DNA of 64,000 nt from Pogona vitticeps (GCF_051106095.1 NC_135785.1:182582045-182646044), one strand, 5' to 3'. Shown: positions 23,376 through 36,941, counted from the first letter of the stretch. Numbers and translations are program-made. Notes: generated by a model from the letters alone, not told the origin.

Positions 23376-26300
23376 AGTCAAATACTAATAATCATGTAGC
23401 AGAAGCAGCAACTGCAGCATCAGATTGTCCTCCATAGATACATATTGGCTTGGGTAGTTGAGCACTTGTAGTTATTTTGTGTGTGTATCTTATTATAATA
23501 TGCTGAAAGGTGAAATATTATTCCAAGTTAACATTTTTTTAAACTTTTAAATGATGTGTTTCAGAGATGTATTATTTGCTTTTTGATTGTGCCTTTTTAG
23601 ACTATAAGCTTCTGCATTTTTGGAATACTGTATAGTTAAACATTATTTTTGATATACTACTGTACCTTTTATGGTACTCTGTTTTGGACCGAAATCTAAC
23701 TTAATTATTTGCCTCCAAAGTAAATTTAGTTTTCATATATTTTTAATCATTTGTGCCTACAGTTTTTTTCATAGCTGTAACACTTTTGGATGTTTGCAAT
23801 ATCTGAAGCATTTTTGTGCATATGGAACAAAGAAGCAATGTAGAAGTAAAGCTTGTAGAAACACAAGGTGATGTTGCCTGGAATTATTGCAACAATGAAA
23901 AGGCTTACACCTTGATAGCAGGATGCATTTTGATATGTTTGGAAATGATTCCTTGGCTTCATTCAATTCAAGCCCTAACTTGAATAAATGCCTGCTATGA
24001 TTTCTGATTATTTTCCCCTTAGAGTTCTGTAAAGCAATACAGAGCTCTTAGGAGGATGGTTCAGCTGTCTGACAAGGGAAGGTCATACTCTGTTCTATTG
24101 CCATTCTTTGAGGCTTCCATCAGTGGAAAATCATGTCATTAGAAAAATTTTCTTTCAACAATCTAGGGAAATCTAGGATATACAAAAGACTGGGGAGCTG
24201 CATTTTGTCTGCCCAATCTACATTACTCTATAGTTCATTTGTAAATAGGCCTCCTTTGGGCCCACTGTTCCCACACCAAAATCTCCATTTACCCTGTTTA
24301 ATGGTTAGACTGTCCTTGAAGAGAAAGTGTCTCTGATCATATCCAGCATGCCTTATTCTCAACACACACCAGCCCATATGGCATTTGAGAAAGAACTATT
24401 TGTTGGCATGTTTGACTCCTGATGTGCATAATTATTACTGAGGTCTTAAGAGCTACATAAATTGTTTGAGCTCACACTTCAAAATCATGCAAACTAGTTC
24501 CTATATTTGGAAGTGAAAAGGAATGTTCACTTAGCTTACATTAAATGAGGCTTGTGGCTTGCCCCCACCTCCTTTTGGTTTTGATGTGTGCTTTTTTGCT
24601 CGCCGTCACACTGTATAAAACTTTCTAAACATTGCAAGTTTAAAGTACAGCTTGCCCATGCGTACTAGGACGGGTGTCGTTTGAGAATGGAAAAATCTCT
24701 TAATGCACAAATAGCTCTTCCCTCTTTTATTTCTCTAGGCTTCGTTAATGCTATACTGTATTTTCCTCTTTGTCATGCAGACAGCTCTCTCGTACTTTCT
24801 CCATCACACCTAAAGTACTTTCCCTTGTATTTCCCCACACACTGCAGCTCCTTATGACCAATGGAATCCATACATGCAGTGATCTCATCCACTGAAGAGG
24901 TTCATAAAATGTCCTTAGACCAATAAAGGTTGCTAATGTATTTTTATATACATACAACCCTATTCTTAAAGTATAGCCAGCAGGGCTGCCTTCACGTTTG
25001 TGTAACAGGAAACACTACAGTACATTGCTCAGTTCAGCATCAGACTGGAGGAATGGTGTTTGATAAAATGTAAACAGAGGACTTTATCCTCTGATAGTAT
25101 ATCTCCAGCTACTATGGGAAGGTACCCAACTTGGTTTTTATTTGCTTTTTTTAAAAACCAGGAATACAATCTAGAATTATCTCCAAATACACCATTTCCA
25201 TGTTATCTCTATGTTCTGTGTTATTTCACCCACAGAAATTATTGGCAGAGGGCATTTTTTTTCTGGCATCTCTTTTCAAGGCTGTTGTTCACTACAGCTA
25301 GAGTTCTGCCTATCATACCAGATAACCTCTGAAAGCTTGATGTCTCTACTTGTGCCTTCTGTAATGTTTACTTGGGATGGAAGTTAAGGTGCATCAATGT
25401 GCCCATGTTTCAAATGAGGAGCAAGGGTTGATATGTAGTCTGAATCACTTTACTTTATGGAGTTTGGCCACAATCAAAACAGAAGTTGTTGTTGTTTTTC
25501 CTCTTTGGGAAATTTTTTATTAAACCACTGCCAATCTACATGGTGCTTTTTTTTAAAGACAGGTTCCTGTCCCAAGTGGTTTACAAGCTACATGTGACAA
25601 CGAGGAAGACAGAGTCAGAAGAGGGACAGAAAGGAGGTGTGAACAAATGCAGTTAAACATACTTAAGCTGGGTTCCAGTTGAGTATGGAGATGCAAAGGT
25701 TTTGTAGAGAAAGTGGGTGCCAGGGAGAGATTTGGAAGACATGGTGGATCTCTGTATATGTTCAAGGGAAGAGTAAAACAGCAGCAAGAGAGACTAGGAC
25801 TTTAGGGAGTACGGAATGCATCATGAAGAAAAGTGACTCTCCTTTGAATAAAAATTGCGTATACTGACATATGTACAGATGCAAAAACAGATGTAGGATG
25901 GCGTCTTTTGTAATTTAAACAAAACTACATCATGTTTGAGTGGGGTGAAGGTGGCTAAGTGGCCTGTGCTCCTGTTGTGCTAAGTATAGATGGGCAATTT
26001 CAAAGTCCTTGGTTTCTCCCCTTATGGTTCTTGAACTGAACCTACCTTCAAATGGAGGACATCAGCAAATGGAATTCCCCTAAGCAGGTTTTCAAATGGA
26101 AGACTCTACTTCCTCAAAAAGTGGACATGAGGCTACTCTACGTTCATGCTTTGCTGGAAGTTATGTTTTGGAGGGAAAAGGAAGATGGAGGTGTGATAAA
26201 CAAGTGAACAGAAGGAATTAAAAGTTTACATTAATCCTGGCAGGAGTAGAAATAACATGAAAACATATTTAGTTTAGAAACATGACTTTAATTTTATTTT

Positions 26301-27888
26301 CAAAAAAGATATGATAGCTAGGTTTTAACAGAGGCATTCCACTCTTGTAATGTTGGCTACAGGATTGTTATCAGGATAAAATAGACATAATAGTCACAAT
26401 TGGTTGGGCTGCTATTTTGCCTTTAAATAAGAGCATAGGTCAAAATCCAATTACTAGTCCCATCTAGAGTACAGCCACTGAACCAATAGGATTTACGATA
26501 TGTACAGGTTGACTTACTGTTCAGAAATTGCTTCACTGGCTCTACTGAATTTATGATGATCAGTTAGATGTAGGTCATGCTGTGTAAACTACAAGCAAAG
26601 TTATTTACAATTTGTAAATAAACAATTTAATCATCTCTGAGTATCTGCATTGTTAAGCTAGAAACTGACTGAAAAACTGGCAGCCTTCAGTGGGAGTTAC
26701 ATTTGCTTCATCTGCCATTGGTTACTGATGACAACATCTGATGGCATAGGAGTCACTGTCTGTGAAATGTATGTTCTGTCCTATTTACGTCATGGAAATC
26801 ACTTAAAATACGAATGCTAGTGGAAAAAGAGGAGGGGATACTCTCTTGCTACACATCATGTTTATATTCAGGAAAATGTTCTCAGTTCCAAAGAACTATT
26901 AGATTGTCTTCCAAATACTGAAAACATCTTTCTACTGTTTTCTTGAGGACTGGTATCAGTTGCTTTCATAAGCCTAGCTAAAAACCTATTTAACCTGATT
27001 TTCAATCAAGGATTCCATTGAAAAGATAGTGCTATCTAACATTTACCATCAGGAAGTTCCGTGGTATGGAACTGGATAAAACACTTCTTTCAATCTTGGG
27101 CAAGGGGGGGAGAATCCACCACATTATGAAAACAAGTTAATTTTTTTAAAAGTTCTAAGTAACAATCACAGTTCACACACATTTTAAACTAGAGAGATCA
27201 ACATTGCAATAACCATATCCTCTAAGAAGGACACAGAAAGATGGAAAGAAAACAAATAAGAAAGAACTGAAATGGTGAATTTGCTGATGCCAGTAGTGGA
27301 AACAGGGACTAAGTAATTGGCCTCAGCCTGTACACATGCAGATGATAAGGAGAGGCAATGCGTACACCAGAGTCAGAAATCTCAGATCTGCTCAGTGTGT
27401 ATGTACTATCTGTTACATCAACTGCCCATATTTCAATACAAAACACTGTTATGATATAAACAAATCCATTAAAAATAGAGTTATGACAGTTACAAACTGG
27501 GAAATCAACTACTATGATTATGTTTATTACAGTGTGATATTTTTTTACTGGAGTGTATTATTGATGGCTGCTCATTTTAAATGTTTTGTAGTTTGCTACT
27601 TTGGCCTATTCAAAGGAGAGAAAGATTAACATGTTTCAATAAATGTTCTTACATTTTTTCTTCTTTATTTAATCTTACTGTGACTATAATGTTAGATGGC
27701 TAAAAATAATAATTTGATTACATTGGGTAAAATCCTGCTCATGTCAACATGAACTTCACATTTCCTTTGCTCTTCTGTTTGGTGACTCCTAACAGAGCAC
27801 AGCAGAGGAGTAAACTTGAGATGAATCCCAGGGGGCAAGCGACCAAAAGTTTGATGAAGGAACAGTAGCAAGGAAAGGGTCTACTGCA
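23376..27888. other. Intergenic, nothing recognised
   Basis: Mostly unique-looking AT-rich sequence. A degraded repeat is likely at about 25500-25620 and another at about 26450-26570. No supported gene. Confidence 0.45.
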
Positions 27889-28206
27889 CAGATGGCGAAC
27901 CTATGGCACGCGTGCCACAGCTGGCACTCAGAGCCCTCTCTGCGGGCATGTGAGCCATAAGTTGCCGGATCGCTAACCCTGGCAGCCAGACCTGAGGAGG
28001 TGGCTGCAGCCACAGTGCTAGCGCCATGAAAGGTGGCAGGCCAGGATCCAGAGCAGCTGGCGCTGGTGGGGGTTGGGCACGATTGGAAGCATATCCGGAG
28101 TGGGGTCTGGAAGCACCTCTCTGCCCGGGATTCCCTCTTCTGCTGCCACTGCCGCTTCCACTGCCGCCCTGCTGGGTTTTGTTTTGTTTTCCAGTTCGGG
28201 CATTTA
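27889..28206. mobile_element. hAT-like MITE, one end only
   Basis: Begins CAGATGGCGAACCTATGGCA, a hAT-type end, followed by GC-rich MITE sequence. The matching right end was not found, so it is probably truncated near 28206. Confidence 0.6.
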
Positions 28207-28593
28207 TTCCTGTGCTAAGAAAGCAGTAGCTCTCCCACATTTGTACACATTGAATGAAGACACTTGGAGGAAGTATTCTGAGATGTTAGAAGTTGAGAAT
28301 GGTATAGCAATGCTTGCACTACTTTGTGCCCAGAGGTGGCAAACATCATGGAGACAGTCTACCTAGGTGTTCTCTTCTCATGTTGTATGATAGGCCTCAT
28401 CTTTATCTGCAGAATACTGATTTCACTTCCTCCCTTCTCATTCTCTTTTTCCTCTGTCTTCCAAGCATGTAGCTAGCTGGTAGCATCCCAAGTTTTCTTT
28501 CTGACCAGATGGAGTTCCTATAATAAAGTTTCTTGTTTTTTACATTCTAAACAGTATTTAGTTCTCTATGCAGCATCAACTTTCATATGCAAA

Positions 28594-28723
28594 TTGTGAT
28601 TCCAAACCTTGGGTCCCCAGATGTTCTTGGAGTGGATTTCCCAGAAGCCTTCACCACCAGCTGTGTTGGTTGGGTTTCTGGGAGTCTGAATCCACCTGGA
28701 TTACCCAAGGTTGGGAACCACTG
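28594..28723. mobile_element. hAT hairpin MITE, diverged
   Basis: The right end ACCCAAGGTTGGGAACCACT matches the 52014 and 52869 elements. The left end (AACCTTGGGT) is eroded and no target duplication is visible. Confidence 0.65.
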
Positions 28724-28755
28724 ATGTACAATCATGCAACAAGTGTCTGTCTCTC

Positions 28756-28782
28756 TGTGTGTGTGTGTATATATATATACGC
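28756..28782 (+). repeat. (GT)n(AT)n microsatellite
   Basis: GTGTGTGTGTGTATATATAT, directly after the hAT hairpin at 28594. Confidence 0.85.
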
Positions 28783-28869
28783 ACAGAGACAGCCACACAT
28801 ATATAAGCACACGAAAATAAGCACACTCCATTTAAGTAATTCAGACCCCCTCCCCCCACCCCCATAATA

Positions 28870-30166
28870 AAAGCAGTAAATAACTGCTGGAAATTCTAGA
28901 AGTAATTTGATAGCAAACTACTTCTAGTCAAAAGATTGGATCCTAAATACATTTCAGCAGTAAAATATCAGTGCAGATTTATCCAAAACTAGATGTACAG
29001 ATCCTGATGAATCTTTGAAACACGTCATGAAGCAAACTCCTGAAGAAGACAACTCAAACAACTGCAAAATTATTAAATGGCCAGTTACCACTGGAGGCAG
29101 CTTACCATATGACAAGATCATCTGAATAACTGTAGGAGTCTTATGAAAAATGATATAAACATTCTGGTCAGCTATGTGGTGAACTTTCAACATGACCAGT
29201 TACCACACATTAATTCAAATCAGTCTGATTCAATAAAAGGCAGCCTAGTTTGAAATATGTCCAAGAACTCAGCTATGTGAATCAGCATATTTCTTTACAC
29301 TGTCTTGGCAAGAAGAAATGGAAGTGAAGATGCCTGTACCACAATATTTGTAGTGCCACTGAAATACAAGATCAACAATATTAATGGCATAAACAACGCT
29401 CCATACTATGAGACTCCATAATAAGGTGCACTCTGTAAAATGCTAATGACAAATTTCCTATATCTGTGAAAAACTATGGATACAACATATCTACTGCTAT
29501 AATAGTTACAAGGAGACACTTCCAGTTTGGAGAAAATGTGGTGCAATTCGATCCAAAGCAGTGCTGTATAATATATGAATATGAATGAAGAATATTTTTT
29601 TTTCATAGCAGCCTTTCCAAGTGGGTCAAATAGTATTGAGTATGCTGCTTAACTGAGTTTTTTTTAAAAAATGTATTCATTATTGATAACAAATATGGAA
29701 AATGTTAAGCAACAATTTAGTCACAATAGGTCATAAACTATGTGAACAACATTACCAATCAAAGGCAGGAAGGGACATGCTTTTCATAATATTGACAAAA
29801 TGCACATCTGCCCAACCCTTGGAGGGCCCTTGAAACAATTGTACTGTATTGAGTTTATCTTAGCTCTGTACACAGAGGACTGTATATGAAGGATCTGAAT
29901 TTTCGGTTCACTGCGTTGTTCCACTCCACAATGTATCTAACATGCCATCCAGATTTAACTTTCACAAAGTGTTCTGACACTAAGCTGTTCACATACTGCA
30001 ATGCAATATGGGGTTCTGTTTGTATCTTGTAATGCACACCTCATATGCTTCCATACAGATATGTAGTTATATACTACATAGGTATATCACTCTCTTACAT
30101 ACAGTATCTTGATTCCTTCCTGGATTTTTTTTTCGACTGTCTTAAACAAGTACTTAATAATCCATT
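28870..30166. other. Intergenic, nothing recognised
   Basis: AT-rich, no supported gene or transposon. Confidence 0.5.
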
Positions 30167-30175
30167 AATAATCCA

Positions 30176-30371
30176 AGCCGAGGCAAAGAGGAAATCACAA
30201 AAGCAGCAAAACCAGGGAGCTGGACAGGGGACAGATTGGATTTGTCTTCAGTGTGGAAGGGATTGTCACTCTCGAATTGGCCTCCTCAGCCACACTAGAC
30301 GCTGTTCCAAGTCCTCCACACAGAGCACGCTACCATAGTCTTTCGAGACTGAAGGATGCCTAACTAACTAC
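30176..30371 (+). mobile_element. LINE 3' end with a zinc-finger-like C-terminus
   Basis: Encodes WICLQCGRDCHSRIGLLSH followed by TRRC, a C-X2-C...H...C finger of the kind found at the C-terminus of some LINE proteins, and then a 3' tail with GACTGAAGGATGCC. AATAATCCA at 30167-30175 and 30372-30380 is the probable target duplication. The LINE clade is not certain. Confidence 0.6.
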
Positions 30372-30525
30372 AATAATCCATAGTTGATAGAATATGGATC
30401 TCTGCTCTGGAAAAGGTTTCTCCAGGATTCTCATTTCATTCGCTACCCTAGATATTAGGCACAGTGGGACAAATCAAAGGCAGGAGAAATTGGGGTTGGA
30501 AGAAGCTATATGATACAGCAGGGGT

Positions 30526-30653
30526 GGGAAATTTTGGCCCCTCCAGATGTTGTGGATCAACTTCCAGAAACGTTAGCCAACACAGAAAATGGTAAGGGAT
30601 GACAAGGTTTATAATCCAAAACTTCTGAAGAGCTGAAAGTTTCCCACCCATGC
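30526..30653. mobile_element. Probable hAT-like MITE
   Basis: The ends CAGGGGTGGGAAATTTTGG and (reverse) CATGGGTGGGAAACTTTCAG form imperfect inverted repeats. No convincing target duplication was seen. Confidence 0.5.
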
Positions 30654-31148
30654 AGTGTAGTTTAGGGAACTGCTGTCCTCTTCTCCTTTCACTTTAAGAT
30701 GCAAAAAGAAAAAGCTGTACATTTTCTGTATGAGTAGAGGTTCTAGTGCCTCCTCCATGTCCAGCTCCTTCTGTTTCTTCCTCAGTGTTTTCGGAACAGA
30801 TCAAAAAGTGAGGAAAAACTGAAGAATAAGACATGAATGAAAGATGTATGAGAAACTGCACACATATACTGTAGTTTTCCAGTTGTGCCACTGGCTCCTT
30901 TGCAGTATACCAGGAAAGAAGAGACCCTGCTGTCCGCTGCTCAGGCTAAAGAAAGAGGCCCCTCTTGGGTTAGGCACTGGTTTAGATGAACATTTTTTTT
31001 CCACATCTGTTTTAACAGACGTCTTCTCACATGTTTCTAGATTATGCATGATACAGAACTGGCCCTGGAATGGTTTTAAGGTCTTGGGAAAAGGTATATG
31101 ATATTTCCCATATATAGACCTTCATTTTCCTAAGTAAATAAAGTCTGA

Positions 31149-31765
31149 ATTATTCCAAGTAGCCTGAAAAAAAGCCCTAGTATGATTTTTCAGGATGCTC
31201 ATAATATAAGGTAAAGGTAAAGGTTCCCCTTGACAATTTTTGTCCAGTCGTGTTCAACTCTAGGGGGCGGTGCTCATCCCCGTTTCCAAGCCATAGAGCC
31301 AGCGTTTTTGTCCAAAGACAATCTTCCGTGGTCACATGGCCAGTGCGACTTAGACAAGGAACGCTGTTACCTTCCCACCAAGGTGGTCCCTATTAATCTA
31401 CTCGCATTTGCATGCATTTGAACTGCTAGGTTGGCGGGAACAGGGACAAGCGACGGCGCTCACTCCATCGCATGGATTTGATCTTACAACTGCTTGGTCT
31501 TCTGACCCTGCAGCACAGGCTTCTGTGGTTTAGCCCGCAGCGCCACCATGTCCCTTTCATAATATAAGCCCTACCCCAAAAATAAGCCCCAGTTAAGTGA
31601 AACCCCGTCCTTCACCTTTCTGCAGTAACCAGAAAAAGATAGCATGACTGTAAATGTAGATTGCTGGACATGAAATAAATAAACATCCCCAGAAAATAAG
31701 CCCTAGTGGGTTTTGGGAACAAAAATTAATATAACACCATGTCTTGTTTTTGGGGAAACACAGTA
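31149..31765. mobile_element. MITE-like element split by a Sauria SINE
   Basis: The outer parts 31149-31210 and 31557-31765 share AATATAAGCCCTACCCC, AAATAAGCCC and a TTGGGGAAACACAGTA end. They match a widespread reptile MITE type as remembered; superfamily not assigned. The left end is eroded. Confidence 0.55.
31211..31556 (-). mobile_element. Sauria-type SINE inside a MITE
   Basis: Near-full copy with a 12 bp target duplication, TCATAATATAAG (31199-31210 and 31557-31568). The duplicated target belongs to the MITE at about 31149-31765, so this SINE came later. Confidence 0.92.
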
Positions 31766-32733
31766 CTGTAGTTACAGCTTACTAGAACAGTCATCTCACT
31801 TTCAGAAGGGTAAGGAAATATTCACAACAAACAAAAATCCTGTGTCTGATAATTTACATTTCCACTCCTTACAAAAAAGGAAGACAGCTGTTACTCATTT
31901 TCAACAGATTCGTTGCTCCAATAATCCATTTGGATAGTCTGACCTACAACTTTATGAAATAAAAATTTGTCCTTATTCTCAAAACAAGTAAGGTAACCAG
32001 GCCACCTAGTGGGAAATTAAGAAAACTGCAGCTGCACTGGAAACTACAAATGCAGGTTCTATTATGTAACAGGTAAGGGCCCTTGTATACAATATCTATC
32101 ACATTGCCATAGCAATATACTGTATTTGACTGTAATATCTACAAAGAATGGCATTTTACATTGGACATTTTTGACTGGGACGAGCCTTTCAGATTCATTT
32201 ATAGCAATGGAAAGAACTTGGGACAGAGGGGCAGTTTCAATGCTTGTTCCTTCCAGCCTGCCACTATTTCACCTTACCTTCAAGAACTATGTTAAAATGA
32301 GTGTAAGGAGAGTGAAGCTTTGTTATATGAAGCTGCCGTTATGTCGCCCAGATCCAAAGACTGGCAAGGGCAACAAGAACTGTCAAAGGTATCAAACAGC
32401 CAAAAGGGTTGCTCAGAGGTAACTTGTCCAAAGGACGCAAAACACAATATACAAAGACAACATAAGAATGGAGGAGCAGCTAAGCAGAAAAGAGACTGGG
32501 TTGAAGAGTGAGGGCTGGATATGCTTCATATATAGAAATTTGCAACTTTAGTCACAGGGCTGCAATAATAAATGGAATAATTGTTTCAAAGATAATACTA
32601 GAAAGGTAAACAAATGCCTTAGAAGGTTGGTCAATGCTGCACTTGTGACTCAGGTTTAGTCTTACATCCATTTCCCCAGGAATAAGTCCCACAGAACTCT
32701 GTTGGACTTCACATCTGAATACGCTTAAGTTTT
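31766..32733. other. Intergenic, nothing recognised
   Basis: Two overlapping chance ORFs at 32126-32511 with no known motif. The last 60 bases hold an old repeat word (AATAAGTCCCACAGAACTCT). Confidence 0.45.
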
Positions 32734-32935
32734 ATGTATTCTCAAAGGCTTTCACGGCTGGGATCCAATGGTTGTTGTAAGTTTTTCGGGCTGTTTGGCC
32801 ATGTTCTAAAGCATTTTCTTCCTAATGTTTCAGCAGTCTCTGTGGCCGGCATCTTCAGAAGGCAGGAGCCAGAACTCTGTCTGTGCTCTGGTGCAGTTTG
32901 TCCACATGGGCTACCTCTGGTTCTTTAACCCACGC
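32734..32935 (+). mobile_element. Penelope-like fragment, diverged
   Basis: Same sequence as the left arm region at 53275-53400 (AAGGCTTTCACGGC, TTTTTCGGGCTGT, TCTCTGTGGCCGGCATCTTC) but more diverged and without the second arm. The right boundary is uncertain. Confidence 0.6.
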
Positions 32936-34919
32936 TTCTCCCAAAACAGTGAAACATTTTATTGGATGAGATAAAATTACAATCATATATTGTAGCAATT
33001 AGAATCATTCCAAAGTAAACTGTTACATTTATTAACAAAGGGCACATCTACACTGGTCCTTTTGGTGCAGTGTAGTCTGGTCTAAATAGGGTCACTTGAG
33101 GTCTGGGGGAGAAGCAGTATGCCATTTGGTGTGATCCTTGTGTCCAAATGGCACATTGACGTCAAGCAACCCTCCAGCTCCTTCCACTGTCAAGTGTCAG
33201 TTGAACACCCTCCCTTTCCATTGAACATTATCAATTGAAAGGGACAAAAAAAGAGGCTGAGAGATGTTTAACAAAAAAGGGGGGGATGAATTGGCATCAC
33301 AAATCTGCAAATGAACTTCTCCTGTTTCGTGCAAGGAATCCAGAAAGAAGCTGGTTAGAGGAAGCCATGAGAGAGGGAGACCCCTCTCTCCATCTGTGTT
33401 GGGTAAGGAAGAAGGGAAGACAAGCAAGAGAGGAAAGAGAAAAGCACTACAGTGAAAGGAATTGTGTGGATTCCCCATTCTTCCTGACAGCTGTGTGCTC
33501 CTATGTGTGTGTGTCTGTACATGTGAGCACTGAGGTGATGCGCACAGAGAGAAGAGAGTTGGAAACAAGTTGACAGCATGTAGAAGAGTGAATGATTCCA
33601 AAAGCCATTAGAGGAAGGTGCACTTCATTACTCAAGACTTCAGTAAACTAGAAATGAAACTATTATTTTTGCCTGTCCTAGACCATCACTGAGCCACTTA
33701 CTCAATTAAATTACATTTTTAAAAAATTCTTTGCCTTGTGAGTAATGCCAATCAAGAAACTGTTTGCAAACCAAAGTTTTGATCTGCACTTTACACAAAG
33801 GCAATTTTAAAAAATTAGATTTTTTTTTTTAAAAATTGAATCTAAGTGATTCAGGGCATCAGCAGAAGTCTAGCAGCCATGACAAAATTAATTTCACTTC
33901 CCCTGCCCCTCTGCAGAGGAAGACAGGAAGTGTTCATTTTGCCGATATCTTGAAGTGGCTCACTTATTAAGCCACTTCACAATACTGAAAACTCACTGTC
34001 TTCACATAGTCACTATTTGACAGCAAAAACTGACTGCTGAGGAACACAATTTAAGTTTCAATTTCCATTCTCTATTCACCTCTGCCCACAAAATTTGATT
34101 TCTTTTTTCAAACATTTGCTGAACTTATCTAAAGCCAGCAATATTTCATTATGCAAAGCCATACATCTGATCTGCTGCTGCACTGGAGGAATTGTAGATT
34201 ATTTAGCAACAATAAAATATGCAATGAGACAACATAAGACCAAACTTGGCATAGGTGGGCAAAAGTGCTTCGGTTAAAGTCTGCTTTAACTTATAGCTAT
34301 GTATTATTTCATAAGACTTGAAATGAGACCAGCATTTGCGTTTTAGTGTATTAGTTTGAAAGACTGTCCTGTTTTTATTTCTTATGTGTATCACATCAAG
34401 CCAAACTGCAACGAAAACATCATGTCTATAGTTTCCCCAAAATCCACAACAAATCCACAACACTATTTCTTTTGCTGGGATTTCTCCCATCCCTTAAACT
34501 AATCTGAGTGTTGATTCTTTATCCAAGTTCAAGATAGTTTCCCAACAGAAGGCCTCATTGTGTTCCCAGAAAAGAAACACTGTGCTAGTTCTAAATCATG
34601 AATTCTTCGAAATACTTCTAGTAGATTTATGGAGTGACACAGCTGGTTTTAGAAAGAGGATCAGTTTCCACATTTTAAAAAAATTAAGTAAATGTATTTG
34701 AAATGGCAAGCAAAAGGAATGATCAAATAGAGACAGGCCAGGAGATCAGTGGCAGAGCAATCCATGATATGTCTAGGTAGAGATGGGAAATCTCTTCCCT
34801 AGAGAACTGGTGCTAATCAGTGTTGATAGCACTGGGCTAGATGTGTCAAAGTCAGCTTTTTAAAAGGGGAAAAAGAGGGAGGGGAGAATGCATGTTAGGG
34901 AGGGGTAAAGATGAGAAAT
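32936..34919. other. Intergenic, nothing recognised
   Basis: Opposed ORFs of 112-134 codons at 33197-33601 lie in purine/pyrimidine-biased sequence and look like composition effects. No gene seen. Confidence 0.45.
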
Positions 34920-34932
34920 GGGAAGAAGGTAA

Positions 34933-35761
34933 GGTAAAGGTTCCCCTTGACAATTTTTGTCCAGTCGTCTTCGACTCTAGGGGGCGGTGCTCATCCCTGT
35001 TTCCAAGCCATAGAGCAGGGGTGTCCAACCTTTCACCTTCCCTGGGCCACATTAGAAGATGAAAATTTGGTTTGGGCCGCACATACCTTTGGTTTGGGCC
35101 GCATGGGGGGGGCAGCCCTAGCCGTCCTCCGCAGCCCCGCTCCAAGCGTGCTTACCGGCAGCTGCAATCTCAGACAGCAGAGGCTGCCAGCTTCGACTCC
35201 GGTGGCTTTTTGGGGCCGGGAGGGGGTCCACCTATTGACGGGGACAGCACAATGCAGTCATGCAACCCCCCTGTCCCCTCCCCTCCCACTCCTTCTTTCC
35301 TTTCCTCTCTCCCCCTCTATTGCTGTGACATGCCCCAACCACATTCTGGCCGCAAGTGCCGGCAGTGTAACTTGAAACTTTGGAATTTCTTAAAAAATAA
35401 AACATTGCACTGGGCCGCATTATGAGCTGGCCTGGGCCGCATGCGGCCCTCGGGCCGCGGGTTGGACAAGCCTGCCATAGAGCCAGCATTTTGTCCGAAG
35501 ACAATCTTCCGTGGTCACATGGCCAGTGCGACTTAGACACGGAATGCTGTTACCTTCCCACCGAGGTGGTCCCTATTAATCTACTTGCATTTGCATGCTT
35601 TCGAACCGCTAGGTTGACGGGAGCTGGGACAAGCGACGGGCGCTCACTCCGTCACGTGGATTTGATCTTACGACTGCTTGGTCTTCTGACCTTGCAGCAC
35701 AGGCTTCTGCGGTTTAGCCCACAGCGCCACCACATCCCTATGGGCGCCACCACATCCCTAC
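34933..35761 (-). mobile_element. Sauria-type SINE interrupted by a hAT MITE
   Basis: SINE parts at 34933-35015 and 35475-35761 surround a 459 bp hAT element. Target duplication GGGAAGAAGGTAA lies at 34920-34932 and 35762-35774. The head end carries an extra tandem copy of GCGCCACCACATCCCTA. Confidence 0.9.
35016..35474. mobile_element. Non-autonomous hAT MITE nested in a SINE
   Basis: 459 bp with terminal inverted repeats CAGGGGTGTCCAACC and CAGGCTTGTCCAACC and a perfect 8 bp target duplication, CCATAGAG (35008-35015 and 35475-35482), which is itself SINE sequence. The ends are rich in GGGCCGC. Confidence 0.92.
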
Positions 35762-35774
35762 GGGAAGAAGGTAA

Positions 35775-36719
35775 AGGGGACAAAAATAAATTGGAGAGAT
35801 CCACAAAATTCAGGCCATAACTTGAGCATGGGAACAGGGGCTTTGCTCCAGGACACCAAACCTAGAGGACAGGTCCCTCCTCCTAGTCTAAGATCAAATA
35901 AAGATGTCCAGTAGCCCAGTCCTCTAAGTGTCAACACACCTGTCAATAACACAAACACCCAAGTCAACTAATTTATACATTCTAGAATGCTGCTCTCTGG
36001 CTTCAACACTGAAAAAACCTACACTGCAGCTGTAATCCAATGCACCAAAAGCGTCAGCCATGCTGAGCAACATATTAAAGGTGCACACTAATTAGGCTTT
36101 CCGCCTATGTAGTCACCCTACTTCATCATGGGAAGAGGAAGTCATTCTAGAATGTAGATAATGCCCTCACTTCGTTCTACTGCTAGATCCCACTTGAGAA
36201 AACCCATTGACTCAACACAATTTACATAAGGGTCGACTTACCATTCAGCAATTATTTATTAAATATGTTTATACCTTTCCTTAAGTACCCAGGCGGTGCA
36301 CATCATTAACAACAGGAATAATGCTCTCTCAAGTCAATCACGTGTGACTCTTTTCAGAAGTTTCCAAGCAGAGCATACTTCGTGCTTTGGGGGTGGCGGA
36401 GGGCGCCCCAGGAGTGCAGCTTGCCCAAGGCCACACTGGCTGGCTTTGCTCACACGTGAACCGACTTAGCAAGTGTGCGGTTCAAGGCGAAGTGGCGATA
36501 TTGGCGGAAAGTGGTTTTGGTGGTCTGCTTTAAAGTAAATACTGCAATCATATGCATTTTAATTAGGACGTCCTATTAGATGATGGGGGGGAATCAACGG
36601 AGTCTTTTTTTCCCCAAGTAAACAAGTACTGTACTTAAGTTCTCTGCCCATGGATAAAGCCACAGAAAGCAAGAAAAGGCTTTTTAGTCTATTATTCTCT
36701 CAGCGAAGCTTTGCTATAG
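35775..36719. other. Region upstream of the MSL3 promoter
   Basis: A retroposon-tail-like stretch at about 36250-36330. GC rises towards the promoter. No gene on either strand was recognised. Confidence 0.45.
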
Positions 36720-36941
36720 GTGGGGACGGCTCATCCCTCCAGGACAGAATCCCGCCCCCATGACCGCACTCGGTCGATTGCGTGTGGCGTGCACATGTGA
36801 ATGCGCATCCTTCTTCTTCTCCCCCCGCCTTTTTGGCTCCCGGCCTGAGGAGCGAGCAACAGAGGCGGAGCAAAGCGGCGGCCTCGCTCGGGCACCTCCC
36901 CTGCCTTCGCATTTTGGGCGGGGCCGCGTCTTCCTTTCGCC

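Noticed and set aside
1-36700. Exons of ARHGAP6, the expected neighbour upstream of MSL3
   Set aside because: No RhoGAP or ARHGAP6-like coding segment was recognised on either strand. It may lie beyond the window.
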